From the NCBI GenBank assembly GCA_902797925.1, contig CADBUT010000351.1, positions 1-15,226 on the forward strand: a stretch of 15,226 nucleotides of DNA. Direction: 5' to 3'. The position numbers and the translations under genes were made by a program. Shown here piece after piece: positions 1 through 6,888 of this stretch. The stretch comes from an uncultured Spirochaetaceae bacterium (lineage in GTDB: Bacteria; Spirochaetota; Spirochaetia; Treponematales; Treponemataceae). Numbering within the stretch: position 1 is the stretch's first letter; the number at the start of each line of letters is the position of its first letter. The notes under the pieces are model-generated. The model saw only the letters and a list, made by a program, of their open reading frames with translations. It had not been told where the DNA came from and did no database searches.

Positions 1-395
1 CTTGTACAGTTCTCTTTCATCCATTTGTGCGTTTCTTCAACAATGTTCAGCAGATTAACATCAATTCCGTTTATCTCAATGAATTTTCTTACCTGATTCA
101 TGATAATTGGAGCATGAGCAGTATTGCATGGAATAGCTATATGTGTTGCGCCTGCGTCTGCAAGCTTTTGTATTACATATTCAATTCCAGTACACGGATT
201 GTCTGTTTCAGGATGCATGATGTAATAAGTTCTGTCCGTAATAAGCCGCGATACAGAAATCATTATTACATCAGGATAATCCTGGTCGCTGTTTGCCTCT
301 ACACTGTCAAAGACTTTCCTTTCCAAGTCCAAACCGGCATAGGGTCCAAGACCGCCAACAATACCGATAGCGCGTTTATTTTTTGTCGAATGCAT
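1..395 (-). CDS. Aspartate/glutamate racemase family protein (partial, C-terminus outside window)
   Basis: Cofactor-independent racemases of this family interconvert L- and D-aspartate or glutamate in the cytoplasm, using two cysteines as acid/base. Only the first 131 residues are present; the frame is open to the window edge and the family is usually about 230-250 residues. Visible are the N-terminal GIVGGLGP loop (residues 11-18) and the first catalytic cysteine in IPCNTAHAP (C90), both typical. The second cysteine would lie beyond the edge. The ATG at 395 lies inside the end of the upstream cyclase gene, which stops at 376-378, so the two overlap by 20 bp in different frames and are probably translationally coupled; a GGACAGG stretch just upstream may act as ribosome binding site. 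The position downstream of an acidic-amino-acid sensor-like protein fits aspartate or glutamate as substrate. The exact substrate cannot be told from this part. Confidence 0.88.
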   Translation of the reverse strand, partial: MHSTKNKRAIGIVGGLGPYAGLDLERKVFDSVEANSDQDYPDVIMISVSRLITDRTYYIMHPETDNPCTGIEYVIQKLADAGATHIAIPCNTAHAPIIMNQVRKFIEINGIDVNLLNIVEETHKWMKENCT

Positions 396-3300
396 ATACG
401 CCTGTCCAATTTACCGGAGGATTAACTTTAAAGTTTTCCGCCCTCTCTTTTATTACACGTGCAGCCTTATCATCCAAATGTTTTATAACATCTGACATGT
501 ACTTGATACAATTATCCCAGTCTTCGCTTAAGTAATACTTTAAGCCCATCTCGTAAATTCTATAATATTTAAGAATTTTGTGATCCAGTTTGTCTTTTTC
601 AGCAAGAAGCTCATAGATGAAAATCGGCTGGGTTTTGCCTTTCACCGTAATCTTATCCAGAATACGGAATTCAAATTCATCTTTTACAAGACTGTGTGTT
701 GCACCGCTGACTATGATTTCTGTGCCGTAATATTTGTTGAGCCCCTCAAGACGGCTTGCAAGATTTACGTTGTCGCCGAGAACAGTGTAATTAATGCGCT
801 CGTCAGAGCCCATGTTTCCGACTACAACTTCGCCGGTATGAATACCGAATCTTGTGCGGAATTTCTGCTTGCCTTCTCTTATCCATGAATTTGACAGATT
901 AAAGCCCTGCATCTGGCAGGTGAGAGCCGACTGGCAGGCAAGTTTTGCATGCACTTTTACGTCTATTTCAACAGGCGCGCCCCAGAATGCCATGATAGAA
1001 TCGCCGATGTATTTGTCGATTGTTCCCTTGTTGTCTGTAATTGTGTGCGCAAGAAGAGAAAAATAAACATAAAGACGGTTTATCATTTCTTCAGGGTCTG
1101 TCTGCTCTGTAATGCCGGTGAAATTCTCAATATCGGAGAACAGAAGCGTAAGCGTCTGCCTTTTTCCGCCTATTTCTGCGTCCTGGTTATTCTGAATCAA
1201 AAGTGAAACAAGGTCTGCCGGAACATATTTCTTAAAGTTTATAAGTCCCTGTTTCATTCCCTGGAACGAATAAACCATTGTGTCTATTTCCTGAATTCCT
1301 GAATCAATCTCTTCGTCATCTTCTTCAATGGCAAGATTTCTTATATTGTTCATTTCATCAGATAAGGTCTTCATTGGCTTTGAAATAAGCGAAGAAATCA
1401 CTATAGAAATAACAATCGCTATAAGAATAACAATCATTGAAAACATGAGAACAGTCCTGTTGTTCTTGTAGACGCTGCCCATTATATCCTCATCAGGAAT
1501 AACCATTCCAATATTCATTGAAAGGTCTGAATCAAGCGTCATTGAATCAACTTTACAGAAATAATTCTTGTTATCCAAAGTAAACGAATATATGCCTTCT
1601 GCATTTTCTCTGCCGCTGCTGTTGCGGAAGGCTTCGGCAATTATCGGGTCTGAGCTGTCGTCAACCTTCTTCATGCTATAGGTGTTGCTTCCGTCTGCAC
1701 CCGGATAAACATTCAACAGCGTATCAATCGGGTCATCTGCCTTCATCGGTTTGGCAATAATCTGGTTGTCATTGTCATAAATGAAAAGACGCGAATGTTC
1801 TGTTGTCGAGATATTTCCAAGATAAAGCGAAAGATCGCGGATACCAATATCGATACAGGCAACACCCATCAGGCTTCCGCTCTCATCATATATAGGCGAT
1901 GCACATGAGAAGCCCGGCATATTGTCTGTGGCAAAGATATAAACATTTGTCCAGACTGTGCGTTTTTGCGCTACAGCCTTTTTATACCAGCCGCGAGTTC
2001 TCGGATCGTAGCCAGTCGCCGCGCTTTCTACTGTGTTCGGGTATGTTGCGCTATAGCTTTTGTTCTCGTGGATATATTTTGTGCTTACGGTATCAGCCGT
2101 TCTTGTAATGTAGCGGCGTGTAAGCGAACCGTCCGGCATACGGCGACCCATTATCAGGTTTCCGTGGATATCTCCAAAGTAAACCATTGCAAATTCTTTA
2201 TGTGTGTTCAGAATTTCCATAAAGTAGTCAAGAGCTGCTTCTTTGTCATTCTGAAAATGGAATGTGTCTTCGTTCCAATAATGGAAAAGTATGCTGTGAA
2301 TTTCCTGCGACGCCGGTGTGTAATATGCTTCCAGCTTTGTGTCTACAGACTTAAGAATCTCTGTAACCAAATTTGTAGAAACTGAATAAACTGAATCCTG
2401 TGTTCCACGCGAATTTATACGCATAATAATTGAGGCAGTGGCTACAAGGAGCAGTGTGTTTATAATAACCAGAGCATCACGGATTTTGACTTTGACCCCT
2501 TCTGAGTGCCTTGGCGGAACTGCTTTATGAGATACGGAGCGTGCCTTTACCGGCTGTGTTATAGAAAAATCTTCTAGCCCGGCAGCCTTCTTTTCTGGAA
2601 CAGAATATGTCTTCTGCGGCTGAGGCTGTACAAGCGGCAAAACATTTTCCCGGGCAGTGCTGCTTTCTGCTGCAGTAGAATCTTCCAGCTGTTCCTGCGG
2701 CCCGTTCTTCCCTTTTGCAGAAACAAGAGCAGTTGTCGCAATATTCACATAAACAATGAGCAGTGTTCTCATCGGGTCAATCAAAGAGTCAATTGCCATA
2801 AAAACAATGAGAATAGACTCAACAGGCAGACCGATCGGATCAAGAATCAGCGAAATCATCGGCAGGGTCAAAAGACCGGAAGCACCCGCTGTAGCCGTAC
2901 CGGCAAGAAGCGAGCCGACAACTATAAGCACAAGAGTCGGGACAGTAAGTGCTGTATTGTATATTTGGGCAACAAAACATGACGCAAGGGCAAAATACAT
3001 TATGTTGCCAAAGCGCAGCACAGTAAGCCCTAACGGAAATACAAGGTCTACAGTGTTGGCGTTATAGTTAAGGTTCTTCAATGCAGAAATTGAAGAAGGA
3101 AGAGCCGCAAAGCTGTTTCTTGTTGCAAAACAAATAATAATCGGATCTAAAACTTTTTTTAGAACAGTAAATGGATTTTTGATTCCAGATTTCAGCCAGA
3201 TTATAAAAGTGCCAATAAGCATTGCAGCCAAACCTGCAAGGTAAAAAACAACAATGAATTTTACCATTGCAAGAAGAATTTCCACACCAACCTGCGCAAT

Positions 3301-3966
3301 TTGTTTTCCCATAAGGAAAACCAAACCAACAGGAAGACCGTACATTGTCCAGCTTATAAGCTTCTGGAACGAATCTTTCAGCGATACAACCGCGTTTATA
3401 AGCCGCGACGAAGAATCTTCACTTAAAAAGCCGATGGCTATTCCAAAAATTATGCTGAAAAATACAAGCTGAAGTATCGAGCCGTTGCTGAATGCCTTAA
3501 AAATGTTAGCAGGAATAATGTTTACAAAGAAATCCACTACTGAAGATCTTTTTGTAGCGACATCTTTTGAAGCATCATAAAGCGCAATTTCGTTCTGTGA
3601 TGTATCTTCTGAGTCTTTAATTATGCTGTCGAGAACTTCTGTTGTAGATTCACCTAAATTTTCGCCAGGGCGTCCCACGATACCAGCCAAAGTACCGAAA
3701 ACAGAAACTGCAACAAGCATTATTAAGAATACCAAAATAATCTTAAGAATATGGTTACGGGCATTTTTGTCTTTCATCAGCTGGGCAAGACTTGCAACAA
3801 TAGAAGTTACAAGAATAGGAATGACTGTCATCTGAAAAAGATTCAGATACATGTCTCCGATTACGCCCCAGGAAAGCGCGATTTCTTTTTCATAAAAGCC
3901 GAATAAAATTCCCAGTACTACGGAAATAAAAATAGTGATTGGATTCTTTAGTATTTTACCGAACAT
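376..3966 (-). CDS. SLC1/DAACS symporter-like - dCache - class III adenylate cyclase fusion protein
   Basis: A 1196-residue inner-membrane protein, numbered from the ATG at 3966. Residues 1 to about 416 form an SLC1/DAACS (glutamate/dicarboxylate:cation symporter) module with HP1 (R283-N-S-F-A-A-L-P), TM7 (PLGLTV then LRFGN), HP2 (GTATAG) and TM8 (D397-P-M-R400-T401). A Gln/Pro/Ser/Glu-rich linker (about 417-490) leads to a membrane helix (about 497-515), an extracytoplasmic dCache domain (about 516-835) with YDPRTRGWY at 653-661, a second helix (about 839-862), and a class III cyclase (about 936-1120). The cyclase has both metal aspartates (D945 in FSDIENF, D989 in GDSIMAFWG), adenine-selecting K985 and D1065, and transition-state N1068 and R1072, so it should be active and make cAMP. 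The last 75 residues are a helical tail. Topology is self-consistent, with linker and cyclase cytoplasmic. AGGAGA 9 nt before 3966 supports this start; an upstream ATG at 4011 would run into the preceding gene. The reading frame is uninterrupted. Confidence 0.9.
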   Translation of the reverse strand: MFGKILKNPITIFISVVLGILFGFYEKEIALSWGVIGDMYLNLFQMTVIPILVTSIVASLAQLMKDKNARNHILKIILVFLIMLVAVSVFGTLAGIVGRPGENLGESTTEVLDSIIKDSEDTSQNEIALYDASKDVATKRSSVVDFFVNIIPANIFKAFSNGSILQLVFFSIIFGIAIGFLSEDSSSRLINAVVSLKDSFQKLISWTMYGLPVGLVFLMGKQIAQVGVEILLAMVKFIVVFYLAGLAAMLIGTFIIWLKSGIKNPFTVLKKVLDPIIICFATRNSFAALPSSISALKNLNYNANTVDLVFPLGLTVLRFGNIMYFALASCFVAQIYNTALTVPTLVLIVVGSLLAGTATAGASGLLTLPMISLILDPIGLPVESILIVFMAIDSLIDPMRTLLIVYVNIATTALVSAKGKNGPQEQLEDSTAAESSTARENVLPLVQPQPQKTYSVPEKKAAGLEDFSITQPVKARSVSHKAVPPRHSEGVKVKIRDALVIINTLLLVATASIIMRINSRGTQDSVYSVSTNLVTEILKSVDTKLEAYYTPASQEIHSILFHYWNEDTFHFQNDKEAALDYFMEILNTHKEFAMVYFGDIHGNLIMGRRMPDGSLTRRYITRTADTVSTKYIHENKSYSATYPNTVESAATGYDPRTRGWYKKAVAQKRTVWTNVYIFATDNMPGFSCASPIYDESGSLMGVACIDIGIRDLSLYLGNISTTEHSRLFIYDNDNQIIAKPMKADDPIDTLLNVYPGADGSNTYSMKKVDDSSDPIIAEAFRNSSGRENAEGIYSFTLDNKNYFCKVDSMTLDSDLSMNIGMVIPDEDIMGSVYKNNRTVLMFSMIVILIAIVISIVISSLISKPMKTLSDEMNNIRNLAIEEDDEEIDSGIQEIDTMVYSFQGMKQGLINFKKYVPADLVSLLIQNNQDAEIGGKRQTLTLLFSDIENFTGITEQTDPEEMINRLYVYFSLLAHTITDNKGTIDKYIGDSIMAFWGAPVEIDVKVHAKLACQSALTCQMQGFNLSNSWIREGKQKFRTRFGIHTGEVVVGNMGSDERINYTVLGDNVNLASRLEGLNKYYGTEIIVSGATHSLVKDEFEFRILDKITVKGKTQPIFIYELLAEKDKLDHKILKYYRIYEMGLKYYLSEDWDNCIKYMSDVIKHLDDKAARVIKERAENFKVNPPVNWTGVYAFDKK

Positions 3967-3975
3967 ACGGACATC

Positions 3976-3981
3976 TCTCCT
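3976..3981 (-). promoter_or_regulatory. Ribosome binding site fixing the start of the symporter-cyclase fusion
   Basis: On the minus strand AGGAGA is followed by 9 nt and then ATG at 3966. It overlaps the TAG stop of the binding-protein gene (3980-3982), as expected for coupled translation. The in-frame ATG at 4011 has no comparable site and would add 15 hydrophilic residues before a typical symporter N-terminus. Confidence 0.75.
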
Positions 3982-4795
3982 ATTGATTTGCGTAGATTGA
4001 AAGAATTTCATCAGCCGTCATTTTCTGCTGATTCTCAAGGAAAACGTTGACCCAGTAAAGAAGCTGAGAATTTTCATTTTTCACGGCAATTGCTATCGGA
4101 TCTGTTAAATCTGTAAAGTAAAGCGGTTTAAGAGTAAGAGAAGCCTGCGGAATTGAAGAAAGAACCCTCTTTATTTCAAGCTCATCGCGGTAAACAGAAA
4201 GCACTTCTCCGTTTACCAGAGCCTGAACCGCAGCGTCCCATGTGGGATATTCTTTTACCTGTGCTTGCGGAAAATTCGATTTGGCATAATTTGCATAAGA
4301 AGATTTTGCTATAACGCCGATTGTTCCCTTATAGTTTCTGACATAAGTGTTTACTTCGCCTTCACTCGCAACTTTAGCAAGCTGAAGCCGGTTAAACAAT
4401 AATCCCTGTTTGAATGTCATGTATGGTGTAGAAAACTTAACGGTTTTTGCTCTGGAAAGTGTGCGGCTCAATTTTGAAACAGCAAGGTCTGCCCTGCCGG
4501 AAGCTACTAATGTTACAAGATCGTTGAAAGCCGGAGCATCGCGTGTTATTACAAGTTTTACTCCAAGTTCTTCAGCCATTTTAGCAGCAAGATCTATATC
4601 GTATCCGGTTAATTTTCCGTTTTTGTCAATAAAATAGAAAGGCGGCTGGTCTACCGCTGTAATTGCGACACGAAGTTCTCCTCTTTTAAGAATACCTTCA
4701 ATATCGCCTGTTTCTGCTGAATAATTCTGACCACTGGCAGTAAACGGTATAAACAAAAGAAGTAGGAACACAGCAGTCCTGAATTTAAACTTCAT
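3980..4795 (-). CDS. Periplasmic amino-acid-binding protein (SBP_bac_3 family)
   Basis: A 271-residue secreted solute-binding protein of the polar amino acid family (family 3). An N-terminal signal peptide (about residues 1-22, MKFKFR then a Leu/Phe core, likely cleaved at ASG-Q) has no lipobox cysteine, so the mature protein should be free in the periplasm. Family marks are LRVAITAVDQPPFYF near 41-55, GYDIDLAAKMAEELGV near 64-79, and S-R115-AKTVKFSTPY, where R115 corresponds to the arginine that grips the ligand carboxylate; D204 in YRDELE may bind the amino group. AAGGAG 7 nt before ATG 4795 supports this start over the ATG at 4828. It is the first gene of the operon with the symporter-cyclase fusion and the racemase. 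No ABC permease or ATPase follows, so it may present ligand to the chimera rather than to an ABC importer; that is inference. Confidence 0.9.
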   Translation of the reverse strand: MKFKFRTAVFLLLLFIPFTASGQNYSAETGDIEGILKRGELRVAITAVDQPPFYFIDKNGKLTGYDIDLAAKMAEELGVKLVITRDAPAFNDLVTLVASGRADLAVSKLSRTLSRAKTVKFSTPYMTFKQGLLFNRLQLAKVASEGEVNTYVRNYKGTIGVIAKSSYANYAKSNFPQAQVKEYPTWDAAVQALVNGEVLSVYRDELEIKRVLSSIPQASLTLKPLYFTDLTDPIAIAVKNENSQLLYWVNVFLENQQKMTADEILSIYANQ

Positions 4796-4802
4796 GAAAT
4801 AA

Positions 4803-4808
4803 CTCCTT
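4803..4808 (-). promoter_or_regulatory. Ribosome binding site of the amino-acid-binding protein gene
   Basis: Minus-strand AAGGAG, 7 nt before the ATG at 4795. It decides for this start over the in-frame ATG at 4828, which would put 11 extra residues before an otherwise standard signal peptide. Confidence 0.8.
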
Positions 4809-4838
4809 AAAACTGAATAAATGTCCAACTTTCTTTTA

Positions 4839-4867
4839 TCTATAATTTATCGGCATTTTCAACCCAA
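4839..4867 (-). promoter_or_regulatory. Candidate promoter of the binding protein / symporter-cyclase / racemase operon
   Basis: On the minus strand TTGGGT (4867-4862), a 17-nt spacer, and TATAGA (4844-4839) would give a leader of about 35 nt ending at the good Shine-Dalgarno site. An overlapping alternative is TTGAAA (4862-4857), 16 nt, GATAAA (4840-4835). Both hexamer pairs are imperfect and the area is AT-rich, so only the general location is supported. Confidence 0.3.
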
Positions 4868-4934
4868 AACTTCAATAGGTACTTTAAGCGTTAAAACTAA
4901 ATATACCTTTGTAAATTCTTTTGATTTTTTAGAT

Positions 4935-4974
4935 TAGACGTGTTCGAAAACTAACCGAGTTTCTGAACTGGTCG
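4935..4974. repeat. Palindromic intergenic repeat, short copy
   Basis: An imperfect hairpin with arms GTTCGAAAAC (4942-4951) and GTTTCTGAAC (4959-4968) around the 7-nt loop TAACCGA, preceded by TAGACGTGTTCG and followed by TGGTCG. The same loop (one change), arms and trailing GGTCG recur at 15049-15081, and the leading TAGACGTGTTCG recurs at 14961. It lies between two divergent genes, just upstream of the candidate -35 of the lipoprotein gene. Confidence 0.75.
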
Positions 4975-4975
4975 A

Positions 4976-5005
4976 TTGACTTAAATGCTGAAATCCTATC
5001 AAAAT
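4976..5005 (+). promoter_or_regulatory. Candidate promoter of the aspartic-protease-like lipoprotein gene
   Basis: TTGACT (4976-4981) is a good -35 match. With an 18-nt spacer the -10 would be CAAAAT (5000-5005), which is weak. The leader would be short, with AGGGA about 7 nt before the ATG at 5023. Confidence 0.3.
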
Positions 5006-5022
5006 AGAACTCAGGGAAAAAA

Positions 5023-6051
5023 ATGAAAACAAAAAGTCTGATTGTTTTATGTTTAATTGTTATTCTGTTCTCATGCACACAAGACCGGACCAGCCCGGAT
5101 AAAATCAGCTATGACGGGCAGGAAATGACAGAGCAATTAACCCAAAGAAAATTCGACAGTTCAAAAGCTGTTGAAGAAATGACCCGCGAAAGGACAGAGA
5201 CCAGAATTCCCTTTACAATGAATTATTCTGAATGTTTGGGAAAACCTGTTATAGAACTTGATACAGACAGACATATTTATGTAATGGTAGATTCAGGCTG
5301 TACAAGAAACTGGTATTTTTCTTCATTTATTGAAAAGGCAAATCTTTCAGAAGATGAATTTATGAGAATCATTATTCAAGATATAAGAAAGAATGAGCCT
5401 GAAATTTCAAACGGACACCCGTCAGACGAAGAATTCAGCACTTTCCTAAAAAATGAATGGGAAAACTATAATTTGAATTATCTTGCAAAAGTTTACATCA
5501 ATAACATTTCTCTCAGATATGATTCAGTGCAAAAGCAAAGTTATGACGGTGTTCTTGGCGCTGATTTTTTGATGGCTTACGATAGAGTTACTTTTGATTA
5601 TATCAATAATTACATGATTCTAAATGACAAAAAGCTTGACGGAACTGAAATTCCGTTTATTCAGACCGATAACAGCGAAATTTTGATTAATTTTACTTAC
5701 AACGGACAGCAGGAACTTGCAATGATTGACACCGGCAATTATTGCTTTACTCCACGGCACAACATCGGCGATGGAAAACAGGATTATGATATTGATGATT
5801 ATTCAAGTTACGCTCTGACATACAATGACGATGTGCCTGTTACTCCGCGCATAATGCAGACTTATGATAATATTCAGATTGGCGGCGTTACCTACAGTAA
5901 CATAAAAGGTGCTTATTCTACGATTGAAGGTTCCGGCTTCAACAAAGGCGCCCAACTGCATATGATGAAACTGAATAATCTTGGAAATGTCTTCTTTTAT
6001 GACCATATAATTCAATTTGATTTTGTCGATAAAGTTTTTATTATCAAATAA
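5023..6051 (+). CDS. Lipoprotein with two retropepsin-like aspartic protease lobes
   Basis: A 342-residue putative envelope lipoprotein: hydrophobic signal then lipobox L-F-S-C18. Two halves each look like a clan AA (retropepsin/pepsin-fold) lobe. Lobe 1 has YVMVD90-S-G-C, then GVLGADFL (177-183) and FDYINNYMIL (191-200). Lobe 2 has ELAMID236-T-G-N, then LNNLGNVFF (317-325) and IQFDFVDKVFI. Each thus shows the hydrophobic-hydrophobic-D-[ST]-G active-site pattern and the later Gly-containing hydrophobic turn followed by a strand pair. Two such lobes in one chain would form a pseudo-dimeric active site, like pepsin but reached from a retropepsin-type unit. The downstream neighbour is unrelated by function. 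The assignment is from motifs alone; the lobe residues after each DSG/DTG differ from well-known proteases (C, N in place of A/S), so activity is not assured. AGGGA precedes the start. Confidence 0.7.
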   Translation: MKTKSLIVLCLIVILFSCTQDRTSPDKISYDGQEMTEQLTQRKFDSSKAVEEMTRERTETRIPFTMNYSECLGKPVIELDTDRHIYVMVDSGCTRNWYFSSFIEKANLSEDEFMRIIIQDIRKNEPEISNGHPSDEEFSTFLKNEWENYNLNYLAKVYINNISLRYDSVQKQSYDGVLGADFLMAYDRVTFDYINNYMILNDKKLDGTEIPFIQTDNSEILINFTYNGQQELAMIDTGNYCFTPRHNIGDGKQDYDIDDYSSYALTYNDDVPVTPRIMQTYDNIQIGGVTYSNIKGAYSTIEGSGFNKGAQLHMMKLNNLGNVFFYDHIIQFDFVDKVFIIK

Positions 6052-6056
6052 GGCAC

Positions 6057-6085
6057 TTGCATAAATCTGAATTATTTTTCATAAT
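6057..6085 (+). promoter_or_regulatory. Candidate leaderless promoter of the HAD phosphatase gene
   Basis: TTGCAT (6057-6062), 17-nt spacer, CATAAT (6080-6085), then only 5 nt before the ATG at 6091. Transcription from this -10 would begin at or next to the start codon. There is no Shine-Dalgarno sequence before 6091, in keeping with a leaderless message. Confidence 0.35.
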
Positions 6086-6090
6086 TGAAT

Positions 6091-6864
6091 ATGGAAAACA
6101 TATCTTTAATTCTTTCAGATTTAGACGGAACTCTCTTCCACAACGACAAATCAATTTCAGATTTTTCAAAACAGGTAATCGCGGAAGCGCAGAAAAAAGG
6201 AGTGCTTTTCGGTATTTCGACCGCGCGGGCCAGGGGCAACGCCTTGAAATTTCTTGACGGAATTTCGCCTGACATGCTTATATCGAACGGCGGAGGCCTG
6301 GTTACTTATAAAGATACTCAAATTTACAACTGTGCCTTTTCTGCTGAAGAAACCCGCACACTTATTAAGGCAACTTTTGAAATCTGCGGACCGGACGCTA
6401 TAATAAGCGTTGACAACGAAAAAGGGCTTTATTCAAACTCAAAGGAAGAACTCGGCGACAAATTCTGGACTTTCAATGATTTTTCGGACTTTAACGAAAC
6501 CTGCATGAAAATGTGCATTGAAACTCTGGACAAAGAAAAAGTAACTAAAATTGCCTCGTCTATCGGTGTTGAAAAAATCGATTTTCTGCCTTTTTCTGAC
6601 ATTCCCTGGTATAAGCTTAGCAAAAAAGAAGCAACAAAAGAAAAAGCCATAGAAGCTTTGTGCTCACACTTAAAGATGCCGCCTTCAAAGATTGCCGCAT
6701 TCGGCGACGATTTTAACGACATCGGTATGCTCAAGCTTTGCGGTAAAGGCATTGCAATGGAAAACGCCATTGACGAAGTAAGGCAGATTGCAGATGAAAT
6801 CTGCCTTTCAAACGAAAAAGACGGCGTTGCACACTGGATTGCAGAAAAAATACTGGAAAACTGA
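6091..6864 (+). CDS. HAD-superfamily hydrolase, Cof-like (type IIB) phosphatase
   Basis: A 257-residue cytoplasmic phosphatase-like protein. Motif I is SDLDGTLF with nucleophile D10 and general acid/base D12. Motif II is in GISTAR. The C2-type cap spans the middle, motif III lysine lies in the KEATKEKAIEAL stretch, and motif IV is FGDDFNDIGML. The length and the KGIAMENAIDEV segment following motif IV are standard for the Cof family, which hydrolyses small phosphorylated metabolites such as sugar phosphates or flavin/pyridoxal phosphates; the substrate cannot be read from sequence. The ATG at 6091 is preferred to an in-frame TTG two codons upstream. No Shine-Dalgarno is visible and a -10-like hexamer sits 5 nt before the ATG. 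The M48 gene follows after 24 bp. Confidence 0.9.
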   Translation: MENISLILSDLDGTLFHNDKSISDFSKQVIAEAQKKGVLFGISTARARGNALKFLDGISPDMLISNGGGLVTYKDTQIYNCAFSAEETRTLIKATFEICGPDAIISVDNEKGLYSNSKEELGDKFWTFNDFSDFNETCMKMCIETLDKEKVTKIASSIGVEKIDFLPFSDIPWYKLSKKEATKEKAIEALCSHLKMPPSKIAAFGDDFNDIGMLKLCGKGIAMENAIDEVRQIADEICLSNEKDGVAHWIAEKILEN

Positions 6865-6871
6865 CATAAAA

Positions 6872-6880
6872 TGTGATAAA
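6872..6880 (+). promoter_or_regulatory. Possible extended -10 element of the M48 protease gene
   Basis: TGTGATAAA (extended -10 form, TG-N-GATAAA) ends 8 nt before the ATG at 6889, with no convincing -35 and no good Shine-Dalgarno. It might make a leaderless transcript; alternatively the gene is simply read through from the HAD gene and uses the weak GAG at 6884-6886. Confidence 0.22.
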
Positions 6881-6888
6881 TTTGAGAT

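Noticed and set aside
27..425. Plus-strand open frame of 132 codons at the left end
   Set aside because: It lies antisense to the racemase start and the cyclase end. Its translation is Cys/Tyr-rich with no family likeness, while the opposite strand shows clear motifs.
2756..3067. Plus-strand open frame of 103 codons inside the symporter module
   Set aside because: It is antisense to TM7/TM8 of the symporter module; it has no ribosome binding site and a composition typical of a shadow frame.
376..3966. Guanylate rather than adenylate cyclase
   Set aside because: The purine-selecting positions read K985 and D1065, the adenine-type pair, not the Glu/Cys(Ser) pair expected for GTP.
3967..4011. 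Upstream ATG adding 15 residues to the chimera
   Set aside because: It would overlap the binding-protein gene by 32 bp and lacks a Shine-Dalgarno; AGGAGA directly precedes the ATG at 3966, where the sequence also begins to look like a symporter.
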